Source: Draconibacterium sp. (lineage in GTDB: Bacteria; Bacteroidota; Bacteroidia; Bacteroidales; Prolixibacteraceae). Taken from it: a DNA stretch of 64,000 bases. Shown piece after piece: positions 35,968-45,337 of this stretch. The stretch covers positions 62,001-126,000 of the forward strand of contig JADIYN010000006.1 of NCBI GenBank assembly GCA_016705335.1, read 5' to 3'. The notes under the pieces were generated by a model. That model was not told the origin of the DNA. It was given only the letters and a program-made list of their open reading frames with translations, and searched no databases. How positions within the stretch are numbered: position 1 is the stretch's first letter; the number at the start of each line of letters is the position of its first letter. Made by a program: the position numbers and the translations under genes.

Positions 35968-38040
35968 TCAGTACCCAATTCCATCATCAAATTTAAAGAC
36001 TGCGTAGCCCTCCGGTTCAAGGTAACCGGGAACATCGGCTTTGTTATCGAGCACTGCTTCGCGCGAAGCAGGAATTGAAAACGGCATTTTCCCTGTCGGA
36101 TTGAATTTTCCTGTAACAACATCAAGTAGCGCATCGGTTGTGGTTCCAAATGTTGCCAGGAAAGTATTTGCATTGTTATCATCAATTTCGCTGATTACCC
36201 ACGGATTGCTGAAATTAATGGCAAGTATAGTTGGCCTCATCGATTTTATTTTATTGACATGTTCGATATCGATATTATTTTCTGACAGTTCAATTTTAAT
36301 TTCGGCGCCGCTTGAACCAAACAATCCACCAGTTTTGGGAATCAGCCAGAGAATTGCAACATCGGCATCAGATGGGGAGTTTACAAATTCAACATCCCAA
36401 TTATTTATTTCAGGAACAATAACCGTTTGCGGATTATCGGAACCACCGCGTGAAACCATGTATTTCTCAAAATAAACCCTGGTTTTTGGTTTTAACGGGA
36501 GCAACGATTTATCGTTCCGCAGCAATACAATTGATTTTCGGAATGCGAGATTTGCCCGTTCCTGAAATTCGGAGTTTCCAACAACTGCTTTTGCTTCTTC
36601 AACATTAACATACGGATTTTCAAAAATCCCAAGTTCAAAATCTTCCTTTAATAAGCGAATAACTGACTCATTAATGCGTTCTTCCGAAACTAACCCGCTT
36701 TTTACAGTTTCCAATAAAAAAGAAGGATCGGCAACACCTGAAAAAATATCAACTCCGGCATCAATAGCTTTTTTGTAACGCTCTGATATGGAAAGATTTT
36801 CAACTCCCCAGGGCATCATAAAAATAGGGCCTGTGTCGGAATTTATTATCCCTTTAAAACCCATTTTACCACGAAGCAAATCGGTAATAATTCCTTTATT
36901 GTAAGCAAAACCAACTTCTTCGAATTCAGTATTAACAGGTTTCGCGTAATAGGGCATTATTGCTGAAGTACCTGCTTCAATAGCAGCCATAAATGGTTTC
37001 AGGTGGTATTCAAACATACCGCCGGGATATTCCTGGTCTTTCCCCCAGTCGAAATGTGCATCCTGACCATCGGTTTGAGGGCCGCCTCCCGGAAAATGCT
37101 TTGTTGTAAGTGCAACAGAATGTGTCCCCAGTTTTTCGCCCTGAAAACCTAGCACAATTTCGCGAATCATGTTTGCAGCCAGATCGGCATCTTCGCCAAA
37201 AGTACCTTCGGTGCGTCCCCAGCGAGGTTCGGTTGCCAGATCGGCCATGTACATATAACCTTTGCGGATACCAACTGCCACCCATTCGCGCGCAGCAATT
37301 TCAGCAAATTCGCGGGTCAGCGAAAAATCGCGCATCGCAGCCATTCCCAGTTCTCCCGGCCATTTTGAAAAGCCTGTTTCGCCATGACCAAGTCCGGTGG
37401 AATTATCGATTGTAATATGGTTTCTGGGATTTGAAGTTACCAAAACCGGAATTCCCAAACGTGTAGATTCGGCAAGCGTCTGTAAATTGTTCGACCATTC
37501 ACAAATGGTTTTCGCATTTGTATTTGCACGTAAAATAAAATGACGGAGATGTCTTTCATTTACCCCTTTTGTTGTACCCGAAACATTCAGAACCGGCTGT
37601 GGCAGTGGCTGGCGTGTAAAAAAATTGCGATCTATTATTACATCCCTTTCATCCAAATCACTTGTAACTTCACTCATTCTGCCAAGTGGTCCGTGTGAAA
37701 TTGCTGTGTCTTTACTTCCCATGTTAATCGTGCTGATCAGCATAAATCCAACTTTCTCTTCGAGGTTCATTTGCCCGGCCAAATCGTTCGCCCTTTCATC
37801 GGCGCTTAACCGCCAGTCTTCATATTTATCCAGTTTCCCGTTTTTGTTTAAATCTTTAAATTGAAATCCATTTTTCTCCAAAAGTTGAACCGATCTGATT
37901 CCCAATTCAGGTTGAACAAAGTTTGATTTTTGAGCACACGATGAAAAAAAGAAAAGCAAAATCACATAAACTGAAAATAACCACTGTTTTTTGGTTAACT
38001 GATTCGAAGGAAAAAAGTTGTTCAATGCTGTTAATTTCAT
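35968..38040 (-). CDS. GH3 family glycoside hydrolase, lipoprotein
   Basis: A 690-residue family 3 enzyme (beta-glucosidase or related) with lipobox FFSSCAQK (Cys35). Barrel motifs: HGPLGRMSEVTSDLDERD, EPRWGRTEGTFGEDADLAANM, TTKHFPGGGPQTDGQDAHFDW (the family KHFxGGG), and GIINSDTGPIFMMPWGVENL, where the Asp in NSDTG is at the nucleophile position. The C-terminal alpha/beta sandwich follows (SIVLLRNDKSLLPLKPKTRVYFEK). A calcium-loop-like stretch, DLNKNGKLDKYED, lies at about 63-75. The frame is intact. Upstream on the same strand is a membrane AraC-type regulator. Substrate cannot be fixed from sequence. Confidence 0.87.
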   Translation of the reverse strand: MKLTALNNFFPSNQLTKKQWLFSVYVILLFFFSSCAQKSNFVQPELGIRSVQLLEKNGFQFKDLNKNGKLDKYEDWRLSADERANDLAGQMNLEEKVGFMLISTINMGSKDTAISHGPLGRMSEVTSDLDERDVIIDRNFFTRQPLPQPVLNVSGTTKGVNERHLRHFILRANTNAKTICEWSNNLQTLAESTRLGIPVLVTSNPRNHITIDNSTGLGHGETGFSKWPGELGMAAMRDFSLTREFAEIAAREWVAVGIRKGYMYMADLATEPRWGRTEGTFGEDADLAANMIREIVLGFQGEKLGTHSVALTTKHFPGGGPQTDGQDAHFDWGKDQEYPGGMFEYHLKPFMAAIEAGTSAIMPYYAKPVNTEFEEVGFAYNKGIITDLLRGKMGFKGIINSDTGPIFMMPWGVENLSISERYKKAIDAGVDIFSGVADPSFLLETVKSGLVSEERINESVIRLLKEDFELGIFENPYVNVEEAKAVVGNSEFQERANLAFRKSIVLLRNDKSLLPLKPKTRVYFEKYMVSRGGSDNPQTVIVPEINNWDVEFVNSPSDADVAILWLIPKTGGLFGSSGAEIKIELSENNIDIEHVNKIKSMRPTILAINFSNPWVISEIDDNNANTFLATFGTTTDALLDVVTGKFNPTGKMPFSIPASREAVLDNKADVPGYLEPEGYAVFKFDDGIGY

Positions 38041-38157
38041 ACTGTTATGGTTTAAATAGTTTATAAAAAAGTCAATTTACGAAATAGTAAACGATTATAA
38101 AATTAAAGCTAACTGCTTTATTTTTATAAAACGTCTCAATAGATAAATTGGAACCAA

Positions 38158-39273
38158 TCAAACAGTTCTTTTAAATTCAGACGGGGTATAACCTGTTTCT
38201 TCCTTGAAAATCCGGTTAAATGATGATTTTGAATTAAAGCCGCATTCGAGGCCAACTCCCAAAACCGAATAGTGGCTGAAAACAGGGTTTAACAGCATTT
38301 CCTTAACTTCCATCACCCTGAATTCGTTAATCAGTTTATAGAAATTTTTCTTCTGTCCGCTGTTGATAGTCTCTGACAATTTATGCCTCGAAATATTCAA
38401 ATCGTCAGCCATCATTTGCAGACTGTACTCGGGATTAAGATATGGTTTTTTTGATTTCAGGTATTGAAGTATTGTGTTTGTCAGTTCTTCAATTTGCTTG
38501 TCGCTCAATACTGCACGCGTTGGTTTCGATTCATTATTCTCCGGAATATCCTGAATTTCATTAATTCCATCTTCGATTTTTCGTGTCTTGTAAATTGAAG
38601 ATTGATTGATCCCGAAAAAGATCATTATAAAAGTAAAGAGTGTAAGATTAAGGGAAAGAAACGAAAATTTTACAACTTTCAATTCGAACGTTCTTATCAG
38701 AAATGTAAAAACAAAATCGCTTACAAACAGCACAAGGAAAAGCGACAAAACAAAAATCAGCCAGCTCAACGAGTTTTTGGTTGTGTAATTTGAAAACTGA
38801 AACGGAATTGTCTTGCGGTGTTTCAGAATAAGTTTCAAACTAAAAATCCAATACACAAACAGCGATACCACTAATAATGCAAAGTATATTCGGTTATATA
38901 TGTACGAAGGGTTTTCAGCCAGATTCCACGAACTGTTAATTGGCACAACATCAATTGTTGAACGATGCACAGCCACAGCTATCATTGGCGCCAAATGAAG
39001 CAGCTGGCTCTTTTTCAAACTGAAATTTTCGATTGAAAGTGAGCTTACATATAAATACAGCAAGGGGCCAAATAAAAAGAGAACTGGCATAATACCGGGT
39101 TTAAAATAATCAACCACCTCAAAAGGCAGCAAACCCGACCCCAGGAAAACAGTAATTACAGCAAGCCAAATGGTTAAAAATGTAAAGCTGAAATGCCGCG
39201 GCCGTTTAGTAATAAAAATAACGAACCCAAACAGTGACTGAACAAAGCCAATAATTGCGATGGTTTTTATCAT
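38158..39273 (-). CDS. membrane-bound AraC-family transcriptional regulator
   Basis: A 371-residue protein with about seven transmembrane helices in residues 1-230 and a C-terminal AraC DNA-binding domain: LQMMADDLNISRHKLSETINSGQKKNFYKLINEFRVMEV, then LGVGLECGFNSKSSFNRIFKEETGYTPSEFKRTV. Membrane AraC regulators of this type are frequent in Bacteroidota and transduce an unknown signal directly to DNA. It is 117 bp upstream of the GH3 gene and on the same strand; regulation of that gene is plausible but not shown. Confidence 0.87.
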   Translation of the reverse strand: MIKTIAIIGFVQSLFGFVIFITKRPRHFSFTFLTIWLAVITVFLGSGLLPFEVVDYFKPGIMPVLFLFGPLLYLYVSSLSIENFSLKKSQLLHLAPMIAVAVHRSTIDVVPINSSWNLAENPSYIYNRIYFALLVVSLFVYWIFSLKLILKHRKTIPFQFSNYTTKNSLSWLIFVLSLFLVLFVSDFVFTFLIRTFELKVVKFSFLSLNLTLFTFIMIFFGINQSSIYKTRKIEDGINEIQDIPENNESKPTRAVLSDKQIEELTNTILQYLKSKKPYLNPEYSLQMMADDLNISRHKLSETINSGQKKNFYKLINEFRVMEVKEMLLNPVFSHYSVLGVGLECGFNSKSSFNRIFKEETGYTPSEFKRTV

Positions 39274-39353
39274 TGAAATTTTATAAAGCGTACTTTGGAC
39301 TGCAGAGTACAGACAAAGTTTAACCCAACTTTAGAAACCAGCACAAATCCGGC

Positions 39354-39827
39354 TTAATTCATATCAACATCCCTTTTTATGTAGCCGCTGTAATCTTTTA
39401 ATGCCGGCTGATAACTCTCGTGGAATAAATGCGACGACACAAGAAAGTCGGCGGTTGAACGGTTTGATGCTGTTGGAATATTATATAAAACTGTTATCCT
39501 GAGCAGCGCTTTTACGTCAACATCATGCGGTTGCGGCTGCATTGGGTCCCAAAAGAAAATCAGTATGTCAACATCGCCGTCAACAATTAATGCACCCAAT
39601 TGCTGATCGCCACCCAGCGGCCCCGATTTTAAACGGGTAATTGTTGGGGGAACAGCATTGTTCTCTCGGCATTTTTCATTTAATGTTTCTTCGATTAATT
39701 TTCCGGTGGTTCCGGTGCAAATCAAGTCGTGCTGAATGAGTTCAATCCAGTTATAATCTGCCCATTCAATAATATCTTTTTTGCGGTTGTCGTGCGCAAC
39801 TATCGCTATGTTTTTCTTCTTTTTCAT
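39354..39827 (-). CDS. mgsA: methylglyoxal synthase
   Basis: MgsA converts dihydroxyacetone phosphate to methylglyoxal and phosphate, a bypass that relieves sugar-phosphate stress. The 157-residue protein has the family motifs: VAHDNRKKD at about 10-18, CTGTTGKLIEE at about 37-47, the catalytic loop KSGPLGGDQQLGA at about 67-79 (Asp74), and FFWDPMQPQPHDVDVKAL at about 91-108. Full-length and intact. A complete -33/-7 promoter is upstream at 39990-40023. Confidence 0.95.
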   Translation of the reverse strand: MKKKKNIAIVAHDNRKKDIIEWADYNWIELIQHDLICTGTTGKLIEETLNEKCRENNAVPPTITRLKSGPLGGDQQLGALIVDGDVDILIFFWDPMQPQPHDVDVKALLRITVLYNIPTASNRSTADFLVSSHLFHESYQPALKDYSGYIKRDVDMN

Positions 39828-39989
39828 CTGATTAAAATTGTTTGTTTTTTCAAAGTGAAATCTTACGGAATTCGCCTGAGCTAGTATTCAAACTCATTAA
39901 TTGTGAATTCCATTTTCATACACATTACCTGATTTTCTGTTTTTGTTGTGGGTTATAATTCTGAACATTTTCTATTTATGTTTTCGGTA

Positions 39990-40023
39990 CAAAGATAAGC
40001 ATAGCTTTATATAACTTTGCAAA
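39990..40023 (-). promoter_or_regulatory. complete Bacteroidota promoter for mgsA
   Basis: On the minus strand TTTG (40023-40020) is followed after 22 bp by TATCTTTG (39997-39990), matching TTTG/TAnnTTTG at near-consensus spacing. It predicts a leader of about 155 nt before the mgsA start; nothing recognisable is in that leader. Confidence 0.5.
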
Positions 40024-40105
40024 TCATACATTTACAACGTGATATTTAATCGAAATTTAATTCCCCGTGGAATAAATTAACTTTATAATGTTCAATAAGA
40101 AGTAT

Positions 40106-41182
40106 TTAGCTTTTGATTTTCCGCAACACTTCAAGCACCTTTTCATCAACTTTGCCAAACAATGAAATACCTGAAGCGCCATTTTCAATCGCCACTTTTA
40201 TTCCTGCTTCCAAATCATTCATTGATTTAAAATCGGGGAGGAAAACCCCTGCATAAAGTGGAAATTTACCACAGAGGAAATGAATTCCTTCTTCAACAGC
40301 GTCGCCAATCCAACTTGTTTGTTCGCGGTAAAAACCATGATAGATCATTGGGCAAACGCCGTCGAGGTTCCAGTTTGTCCAGTCCTGTCGAACAATGCGG
40401 CGCGCGATTTCCGGTGTTGGGAAAACAGCTGCGGTTATTGGTTTTTTGTTTTTATGTGCTATTTCGGCCAAACTATTTACGACATTATTTATACGTTCGT
40501 AACGAAATTTTCGCCATGACGGGCTTTGGTCGGGGAATTCAAGGTCTAGCGGATCGATACCTGTTTTTTCTTTATATGCATTTCTGCAGGTTTCGCAATA
40601 ACAAAAATCGTATTCGGGGAGTTCTTTCGTTTGATCTATTTTATAATTTTTCCACAGGTTAACGGGCAAAATCACATCGCAAAACCTGATATAATCCAGG
40701 TGAATTCCATCAATATAATCCTTTTTAACTATGGTTTCAACCTGCTTTTTCAGGTATTCCTGAACTTCGGGTTTTGATGGGCAAAGCCAGCTGTAATAAT
40801 TTACATAGGGCGGGTTTGTTGCGCATGATTTGCCATCGCGGCTAACCGCGTACCAATCAGGATGGTTTTCGAGCAACTCTTTTTCGCCGCGGTTCATTGT
40901 CCACATCCAGCGGTGTGCTTCCAAACCGGCACTTTTTGCTGCTTTATAATGGCGTTCGCTGTCGCTTTCAAAAAACATTCCACTTATTCCTGCTGAATAA
41001 AAGCCCTTGTATTTCTCCAGCATCATTTCATCCGTTTCCTTTTGGTTGGGGTTTTCCCAAACCCAATGTTTCAACGATTGTGGTTTGTTGTTTTCTTTTA
41101 CTGTTTTTCCAACTGATGTTTTTAGGATAGCAACACCTGCACCTGCCAAAACTGCTGATTTTAAAAATTCCCTTTTATTCAT
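40106..41182 (-). CDS. exported GHL10-like putative glycoside hydrolase (TIM barrel)
   Basis: A 358-residue protein with a Tat-like leader (MNKREFLKSAVLAGAGVAIL). The barrel contains YIDGIHLDYIRFCD, the signature strand of the hypothetical glycosyl hydrolase 10-like (GHL10/DUF187) clan, with acidic residues at the strand end. A Cys pair CYCETCRNAY around residues 195-204 may bind metal. Further strands: PITAAVFPTPEIA, WNLDGVCPMIYHGFYRE, GASGISLFGKV. It is 8 bp downstream of a CBM9-type protein gene, so the two form an operon. No substrate can be assigned. Confidence 0.72.
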   Translation of the reverse strand: MNKREFLKSAVLAGAGVAILKTSVGKTVKENNKPQSLKHWVWENPNQKETDEMMLEKYKGFYSAGISGMFFESDSERHYKAAKSAGLEAHRWMWTMNRGEKELLENHPDWYAVSRDGKSCATNPPYVNYYSWLCPSKPEVQEYLKKQVETIVKKDYIDGIHLDYIRFCDVILPVNLWKNYKIDQTKELPEYDFCYCETCRNAYKEKTGIDPLDLEFPDQSPSWRKFRYERINNVVNSLAEIAHKNKKPITAAVFPTPEIARRIVRQDWTNWNLDGVCPMIYHGFYREQTSWIGDAVEEGIHFLCGKFPLYAGVFLPDFKSMNDLEAGIKVAIENGASGISLFGKVDEKVLEVLRKIKS

Positions 41183-41190
41183 GACGTAAA

Positions 41191-42294
41191 TTATTTTTTT
41201 GTGTTCAGTAACAATCCATCCTGATTGATGGACATTATCAACCCGTTATTTTTTTCCAAAAATGCTTCGAACCCTGCACTGTTTTTATTAATCCGAAGAA
41301 AAACTGTTTCTCCGGTTTCAGTCTTGATTTTCTCATTCAAACCCAGTTCAGAAAGCGAAGCCGCGAAATCATTATTTTCCTGTTTAAATTTATGTTGTTT
41401 GTAATATATCAACCAAAGGTATTTCCCAAAAATTTCTTCATCGGGATAAACAAAAGCAGTTTCCCTTTTGCCGGTAGGCCTGGCTGAGAAATGCGCAATT
41501 CCCCAACGTTCAGGAAAATGCATATTTACAACGCCCTGTTCACTCCAAACCCAATTGTCTTCAGGTAAAAAACGGTTTGTTTTTGGGTCTTTAACTTTTG
41601 TGTATTTCCCGTCAACAATTTCAGTTTGCCACTGTACTCTGGAAAAATTGATTTTCCAGTTGTCGCCATTTTTTGGAATGCTGTATTCACCTGCAACTTT
41701 CAAAGCAGAAAAAGGTATTGCTATTTCAACTGTCCATTTTTTATCCGAATCCGCTGGGTTATTTATTGTTCCATCGACAAAAACAGCGCTTCTAAAACCC
41801 TTTGCATCCCATGAAATATCATACTTTCCGCCATTTCTGTATGGACTTGGCATAAACAGATCAAACAAAGTATTTTGAGCGTTCAGTTCAAATTCAAAAT
41901 AGTTATGTGTGTCGCGGTTGGGGTCGATAAAAATCTCAAAGTCGTTTTCATGAAAAACAATCTGATCGCGGGTCGTATAGTACGCCCAAACATTTGGCTC
42001 TTCCAGTTCTGCCAGAATATATAAATTCTGCTCATCCCAAAGCATTTTAAAATGGGTTTGCCAGGTTGGAACCGGGTTACTGACGCCTTCAATATCCTGA
42101 AAATAATCAGACCAATCTGCATTTTGCCACGAAGTTTCATCAGCCTTTCCATCGATAACCATTTCTGAAACGGTTTGGTAAACTACATAATTGCGAGGTG
42201 TGGAAAACAAGTGCTGGTACTCATCAAAAATATTTTGGGAGTTTGAAACAAGAATTGAAAAAAGTAAAAACAGTGATATAAAAAGCTTAGCCAT
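41191..42294 (-). CDS. secreted protein with CBM9-like carbohydrate-binding domain
   Basis: A 367-residue protein with signal peptide (MAKLFISLFLLFSILVSNSQN). The CBM9-like domain spans about 40-240: SEMVIDGKADETSWQNADWSDYF, THFKMLWDEQNLYILAELEEPNVWA, HENDFEIFIDPNRDTHNYFEFELNAQNT, WTVEIAIPFSALKV and WKINFSRVQW are the recurring motifs. CBM9 modules bind sugar chain ends; stand-alone versions occur next to hydrolases in this phylum. It is the first gene of a two-gene operon with the GHL10-like protein. Confidence 0.82.
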   Translation of the reverse strand: MAKLFISLFLLFSILVSNSQNIFDEYQHLFSTPRNYVVYQTVSEMVIDGKADETSWQNADWSDYFQDIEGVSNPVPTWQTHFKMLWDEQNLYILAELEEPNVWAYYTTRDQIVFHENDFEIFIDPNRDTHNYFEFELNAQNTLFDLFMPSPYRNGGKYDISWDAKGFRSAVFVDGTINNPADSDKKWTVEIAIPFSALKVAGEYSIPKNGDNWKINFSRVQWQTEIVDGKYTKVKDPKTNRFLPEDNWVWSEQGVVNMHFPERWGIAHFSARPTGKRETAFVYPDEEIFGKYLWLIYYKQHKFKQENNDFAASLSELGLNEKIKTETGETVFLRINKNSAGFEAFLEKNNGLIMSINQDGLLLNTKK

Positions 42295-42317
42295 AATTTA
42301 AATCTGAATTCAAAACC

Positions 42318-42325
42318 CAAAAATA
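42318..42325 (-). promoter_or_regulatory. Bacteroidota -7 promoter box for the CBM9-GHL10 operon
   Basis: The minus strand reads TATTTTTG, an exact TAnnTTTG match, 24 bp before the start codon at 42294. Confidence 0.45.
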
Positions 42326-42454
42326 AGCATGAAAACTGAGAAATACCAGCTAAAAAAGGTTTTGCGGTAATAATTACTGATTAGAAAATTCAGCTGGTTC
42401 AGCAAACAATTATGACAGATTTTATTATGTCTCCGGCAGTTAAAAACTTTATTA

Positions 42455-43141
42455 TTATGAAAGTAATTTTCCCAGATTATCAAATTTCTCGTTATAATCT
42501 TCCACCGAAAGCTTTATTACTTCGTGTGCCTCTTTCGCTCCGTAAGATCCCGCAATTTCTGTATCTTTTTCTTCGCCAGGCATGTCTTTGTATGTCAGAA
42601 AATAATGTTCCAGTCGTTGAATTACAATTTGCGGCACTTCCGAAATATCTCTAAAATGTCCATAAACCGTGTCATTCCGTAACACCGCAATAATTTTATC
42701 GTCTGCCTCTTTTCCGTCAATCATACGAAATCCGCCAATGGGAATAGCATTCACAAGTAAATCTCCATGTGCAATGGCTTTTTCAGTTAACACACAAATA
42801 TCAATTGGGTCACCATCTCCAATAATGCCCGGTTTTCCCGTTTTTTTACTGCAGAATTCACCAACCCGTTTGCCGCAAAAAGTTTGCGGAATAAAACCAT
42901 AAAGAGCCGGAACAACGTTCGAATACTTTTGAGGTCGGTCAATCATCAAATAACCACTGTCTTTGTCAATTTCATATTTCACTGTGTCGGTGGAAACCAC
43001 TTCAATAAATGCGATTAATTCTTCGGGTGCTTTTTTGCCGATATAAACGCCATGCCAGGGATGCGATTTGTAACGGAGTCCCATTAATCTCCCAATCGGG
43101 TCTGATAGTCTGTCTAACATTATTTTTGATTTTTGATTCAC
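42455..43141 (-). CDS. ppa: inorganic pyrophosphatase (family I)
   Basis: Splits pyrophosphate to phosphate and so drives biosynthetic reactions. The 228-residue protein has the family I metal-binding signature GDGDPIDICVL at about 108-118, preceded by YLMIDRPQKYSNVVPALYGFIPQTF and followed by GFRMIDGKEADDKIIAV. The N-terminal extension before LRYKSHPWHGVYIGKKAPEEL is longer than in E. coli Ppa, as in the larger Bacteroidota forms. The start could be ATG 43141 or ATG 43120 (MLDRLSD). Intact frame. Confidence 0.92.
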   Translation of the reverse strand: MNQKSKIMLDRLSDPIGRLMGLRYKSHPWHGVYIGKKAPEELIAFIEVVSTDTVKYEIDKDSGYLMIDRPQKYSNVVPALYGFIPQTFCGKRVGEFCSKKTGKPGIIGDGDPIDICVLTEKAIAHGDLLVNAIPIGGFRMIDGKEADDKIIAVLRNDTVYGHFRDISEVPQIVIQRLEHYFLTYKDMPGEEKDTEIAGSYGAKEAHEVIKLSVEDYNEKFDNLGKLLS

Positions 43142-43198
43142 ATTTCAAACCATTTGAAATGGAATTGGTTCATTTTATTGATTACAATATTAAAAATA

Positions 43199-44668
43199 TT
43201 ATACCAATTTTGATTCAGCCCGGTTTCCGGCAGCATCAACGGCAGCTACAATAATTTCGCCATCAAACTTATCGGCTTGAAAACTAAACGGTTTACTTTT
43301 TAAAAGCTGCGGTTTGTGGTCAACTTTACCAACCAACTGACCACCAACCAGCACTTCGTAATATGAAACTGGTGCTTCATCGGCATAAGAAGTTTGCCAT
43401 GTGATTTTATTTTCAGAAAGTTGAATATCGCGGGGTGCCGTAAGCCCTTCTTTTGCAATTCCCTGGAAATAATTACTCCCGGGTTTTACTTTTTTCGCCT
43501 GTTCTTCAATCCTTTTTCGATCGTCAGCCGACATACCGTTTGGTTCGATTTGCGCAGCATAGAAATTCTGTACCAACTGGCATTTCATTGGGTCTTCATC
43601 AATCTGGCCAATCCCAATAATTAATGTGTGAACCCCCGGTGTTGTTAACGAATATTCAATGAGTGGGCGGCTTGGTAATTCAGGCGTGCCAATTTTACGA
43701 AAAACATCAGCCGGAGTTTGTGACCAGCGTGGTTCCTTATGATATAGTGCTGCATCTGCAAAAACTTTCATTCCAATAATTCCCATTCCTTTTGCCTCGG
43801 CAACCGGAATTACATTGTTCTGCATGTTCATTTTTGTCTTATCGTTGGCGTTAATGGCAATTAACATCCCCTCTAAAATCCCGTATTCATCACGCTGTAT
43901 CATGTCAATCATCGCGGGTGGGTTTGCATGGCCCGAAAATCCGATATGGCGAATGAGTTTTTCATTTTTTGGGTTTACTCCTGTTAAATTTGTTCCGTCA
44001 CGCAAGTCGCGCAGGGCAACCAAAGCGCCCACATTTTCTTCAGGGTTGAGTGGTGTTTCAAGTCCTTTGTAAAGAATATCAACCTCATCTGTATTTTCCA
44101 AAGTATGCACCAAAACCAAATTAAGATATGCGCCTTCGGGATAATATCCGTCGCCATCGCCAAAAACCTGTGTAAGTGTGCGTTTCACATCGTCAACCGC
44201 ACATTGCACATTTTCGCCATTCGAACGGTTTGTAATTCTCTCGTTGGGTTCCCAGCCCGGTTTTCCCCAGCGCATTGCAGTTTTACTTGTTAACCAAATC
44301 GATTCGCGCAAAGCTTCATTGTAATTTTCCTCACCCGGAATCAGGTTGAGTTTCTTAAATGCCTCATGAAAATGCAACTGGCTTTTACCATACAGATTTG
44401 AAGTATCATAATAATTGATTCCCAAATCAAAGGCTTTCAGGATGATTGGTACAGGATCGATATCTTCCGGTGTCCATTGAAGTGAAGCTTGTCCACCCAA
44501 AGCGATGGTTGTTACATCAAAGCCCAGATTCCCAAATTTGCGTTTCATGGGTGCCGGGACTTTTTTCACATTACAACTACCGAGCGACATTGTTGAAACA
44601 GCTGCTGTTGTTGCTGCTGAAACTTTAATGAAATTCCGGCGGGAGATTGGGTATTTTTCGTTTTTCAT
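43199..44668 (-). CDS. Tat-exported aldo/keto reductase with C-terminal extension
   Basis: About 489 residues from the ATG at 44668 (MKNEKYPISRRNFIKVSAATTAAVSTMSLGSC), a classic twin-arginine signal; the upstream frame to 44716 is ignored because it would remove the signal from the N-terminus. The barrel has RKFGNLGFDVTTIALGGQASL, GINYYDTSNLYGKS (Asp and Tyr), IWLTSKTAMRW (Lys), and NLVLVHTLENTDE (His), a complete tetrad. About 75 C-terminal residues (APRDIQLSENKITWQTSYAD onward) look like a fibronectin-type beta module. Substrate unknown. Downstream of the ORF6N gene, same strand. Confidence 0.85.
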   Translation of the reverse strand: MKNEKYPISRRNFIKVSAATTAAVSTMSLGSCNVKKVPAPMKRKFGNLGFDVTTIALGGQASLQWTPEDIDPVPIILKAFDLGINYYDTSNLYGKSQLHFHEAFKKLNLIPGEENYNEALRESIWLTSKTAMRWGKPGWEPNERITNRSNGENVQCAVDDVKRTLTQVFGDGDGYYPEGAYLNLVLVHTLENTDEVDILYKGLETPLNPEENVGALVALRDLRDGTNLTGVNPKNEKLIRHIGFSGHANPPAMIDMIQRDEYGILEGMLIAINANDKTKMNMQNNVIPVAEAKGMGIIGMKVFADAALYHKEPRWSQTPADVFRKIGTPELPSRPLIEYSLTTPGVHTLIIGIGQIDEDPMKCQLVQNFYAAQIEPNGMSADDRKRIEEQAKKVKPGSNYFQGIAKEGLTAPRDIQLSENKITWQTSYADEAPVSYYEVLVGGQLVGKVDHKPQLLKSKPFSFQADKFDGEIIVAAVDAAGNRAESKLV

Positions 44669-44706
44669 GTTGTTGAATTTAATATAGTTAGTTCTCATTT
44701 TCTCTT

Positions 44707-45234
44707 TTAAAACCAATACGATTTCTTGGTTTGGGGTTCCTGTTTTTGTATCAATTCGTCAAGATAATTAAAAACCAACTCAATATTTTTATCTTGATTT
44801 TGTAGTTTCTTTTTAATTTCATCGATATCTAATTTCAATGTTAGCGTATCCATTAACATTGAACGCATTTTAACAAATATTTCTATTATTTTGATGCTAA
44901 CCTGTGTTGCTTTTCCGCTTTTTAACACATTTGCCAGTTGCAGAACACCATATTCTGTAAAAACCAAAGGCAAATATCCGCCAAGATATTGTTTTGAAGG
45001 TATCGCATTTTGCGATACCATTATGTCAACCTCTTCAGGGCTTAACTGAAACATAAAATGCTGAGGGAACTTTTCTATGTTTCTTTTTACCTGTTCTCGT
45101 AATCGGATTGCTTTAACATTGAAGAGTTTTGCCAAATCACGGTCAAGCATTACCTTTTCTCCCCTGATAAGATATATTTTGCTGATAATCATCTCGTCAG
45201 GAAAAATTATTTCACTGTTATTCTTTTCCATCAT
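44707..45234 (-). CDS. ORF6N domain DNA-binding protein
   Basis: A 175-residue protein with an N-terminal ORF6N (KilA-N-related) domain: IYLIRGEKVMLDRDLAKLFNVKAIRLREQVKRNIEKFPQHFMFQLS, then YLPLVFTEYGVLQLANVL. A coiled-coil-prone C-terminus follows (DIDEIKKKLQNQDKNIELVFNYLDEL). These domains occur in phage and large-virus genomes and as scattered bacterial genes, and are thought to bind DNA. No other phage gene is nearby. A hairpin and two palindromes lie in its 5' region (45252-45394). Confidence 0.85.
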   Translation of the reverse strand: MMEKNNSEIIFPDEMIISKIYLIRGEKVMLDRDLAKLFNVKAIRLREQVKRNIEKFPQHFMFQLSPEEVDIMVSQNAIPSKQYLGGYLPLVFTEYGVLQLANVLKSGKATQVSIKIIEIFVKMRSMLMDTLTLKLDIDEIKKKLQNQDKNIELVFNYLDELIQKQEPQTKKSYWF

Positions 45235-45251
45235 TTTAGGTCGATAATCAT

Positions 45252-45281
45252 TGTTTGTGAGTTTTTAATTATCCACAAACA
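45252..45281 (-). promoter_or_regulatory. 8-bp inverted repeat just upstream of the ORF6N gene
   Basis: TGTTTGTG (45252-45259) and CACAAACA (45274-45281) pair perfectly across 14 bp. It is 18 bp before the start codon, so it could be an operator over the promoter or a leader hairpin. Confidence 0.45.
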
Positions 45282-45337
45282 GGAATATTTGGTTTTTCCC
45301 CTAAAAGTAGCAAATTATTTAATCAACATATCTTTTT

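Noticed and set aside
44707..45234. ORF6N gene as the mark of a prophage
   Set aside because: No integrase, structural, lysis or replication gene of phage type is near, and flanking genes are ordinary chromosomal ones.
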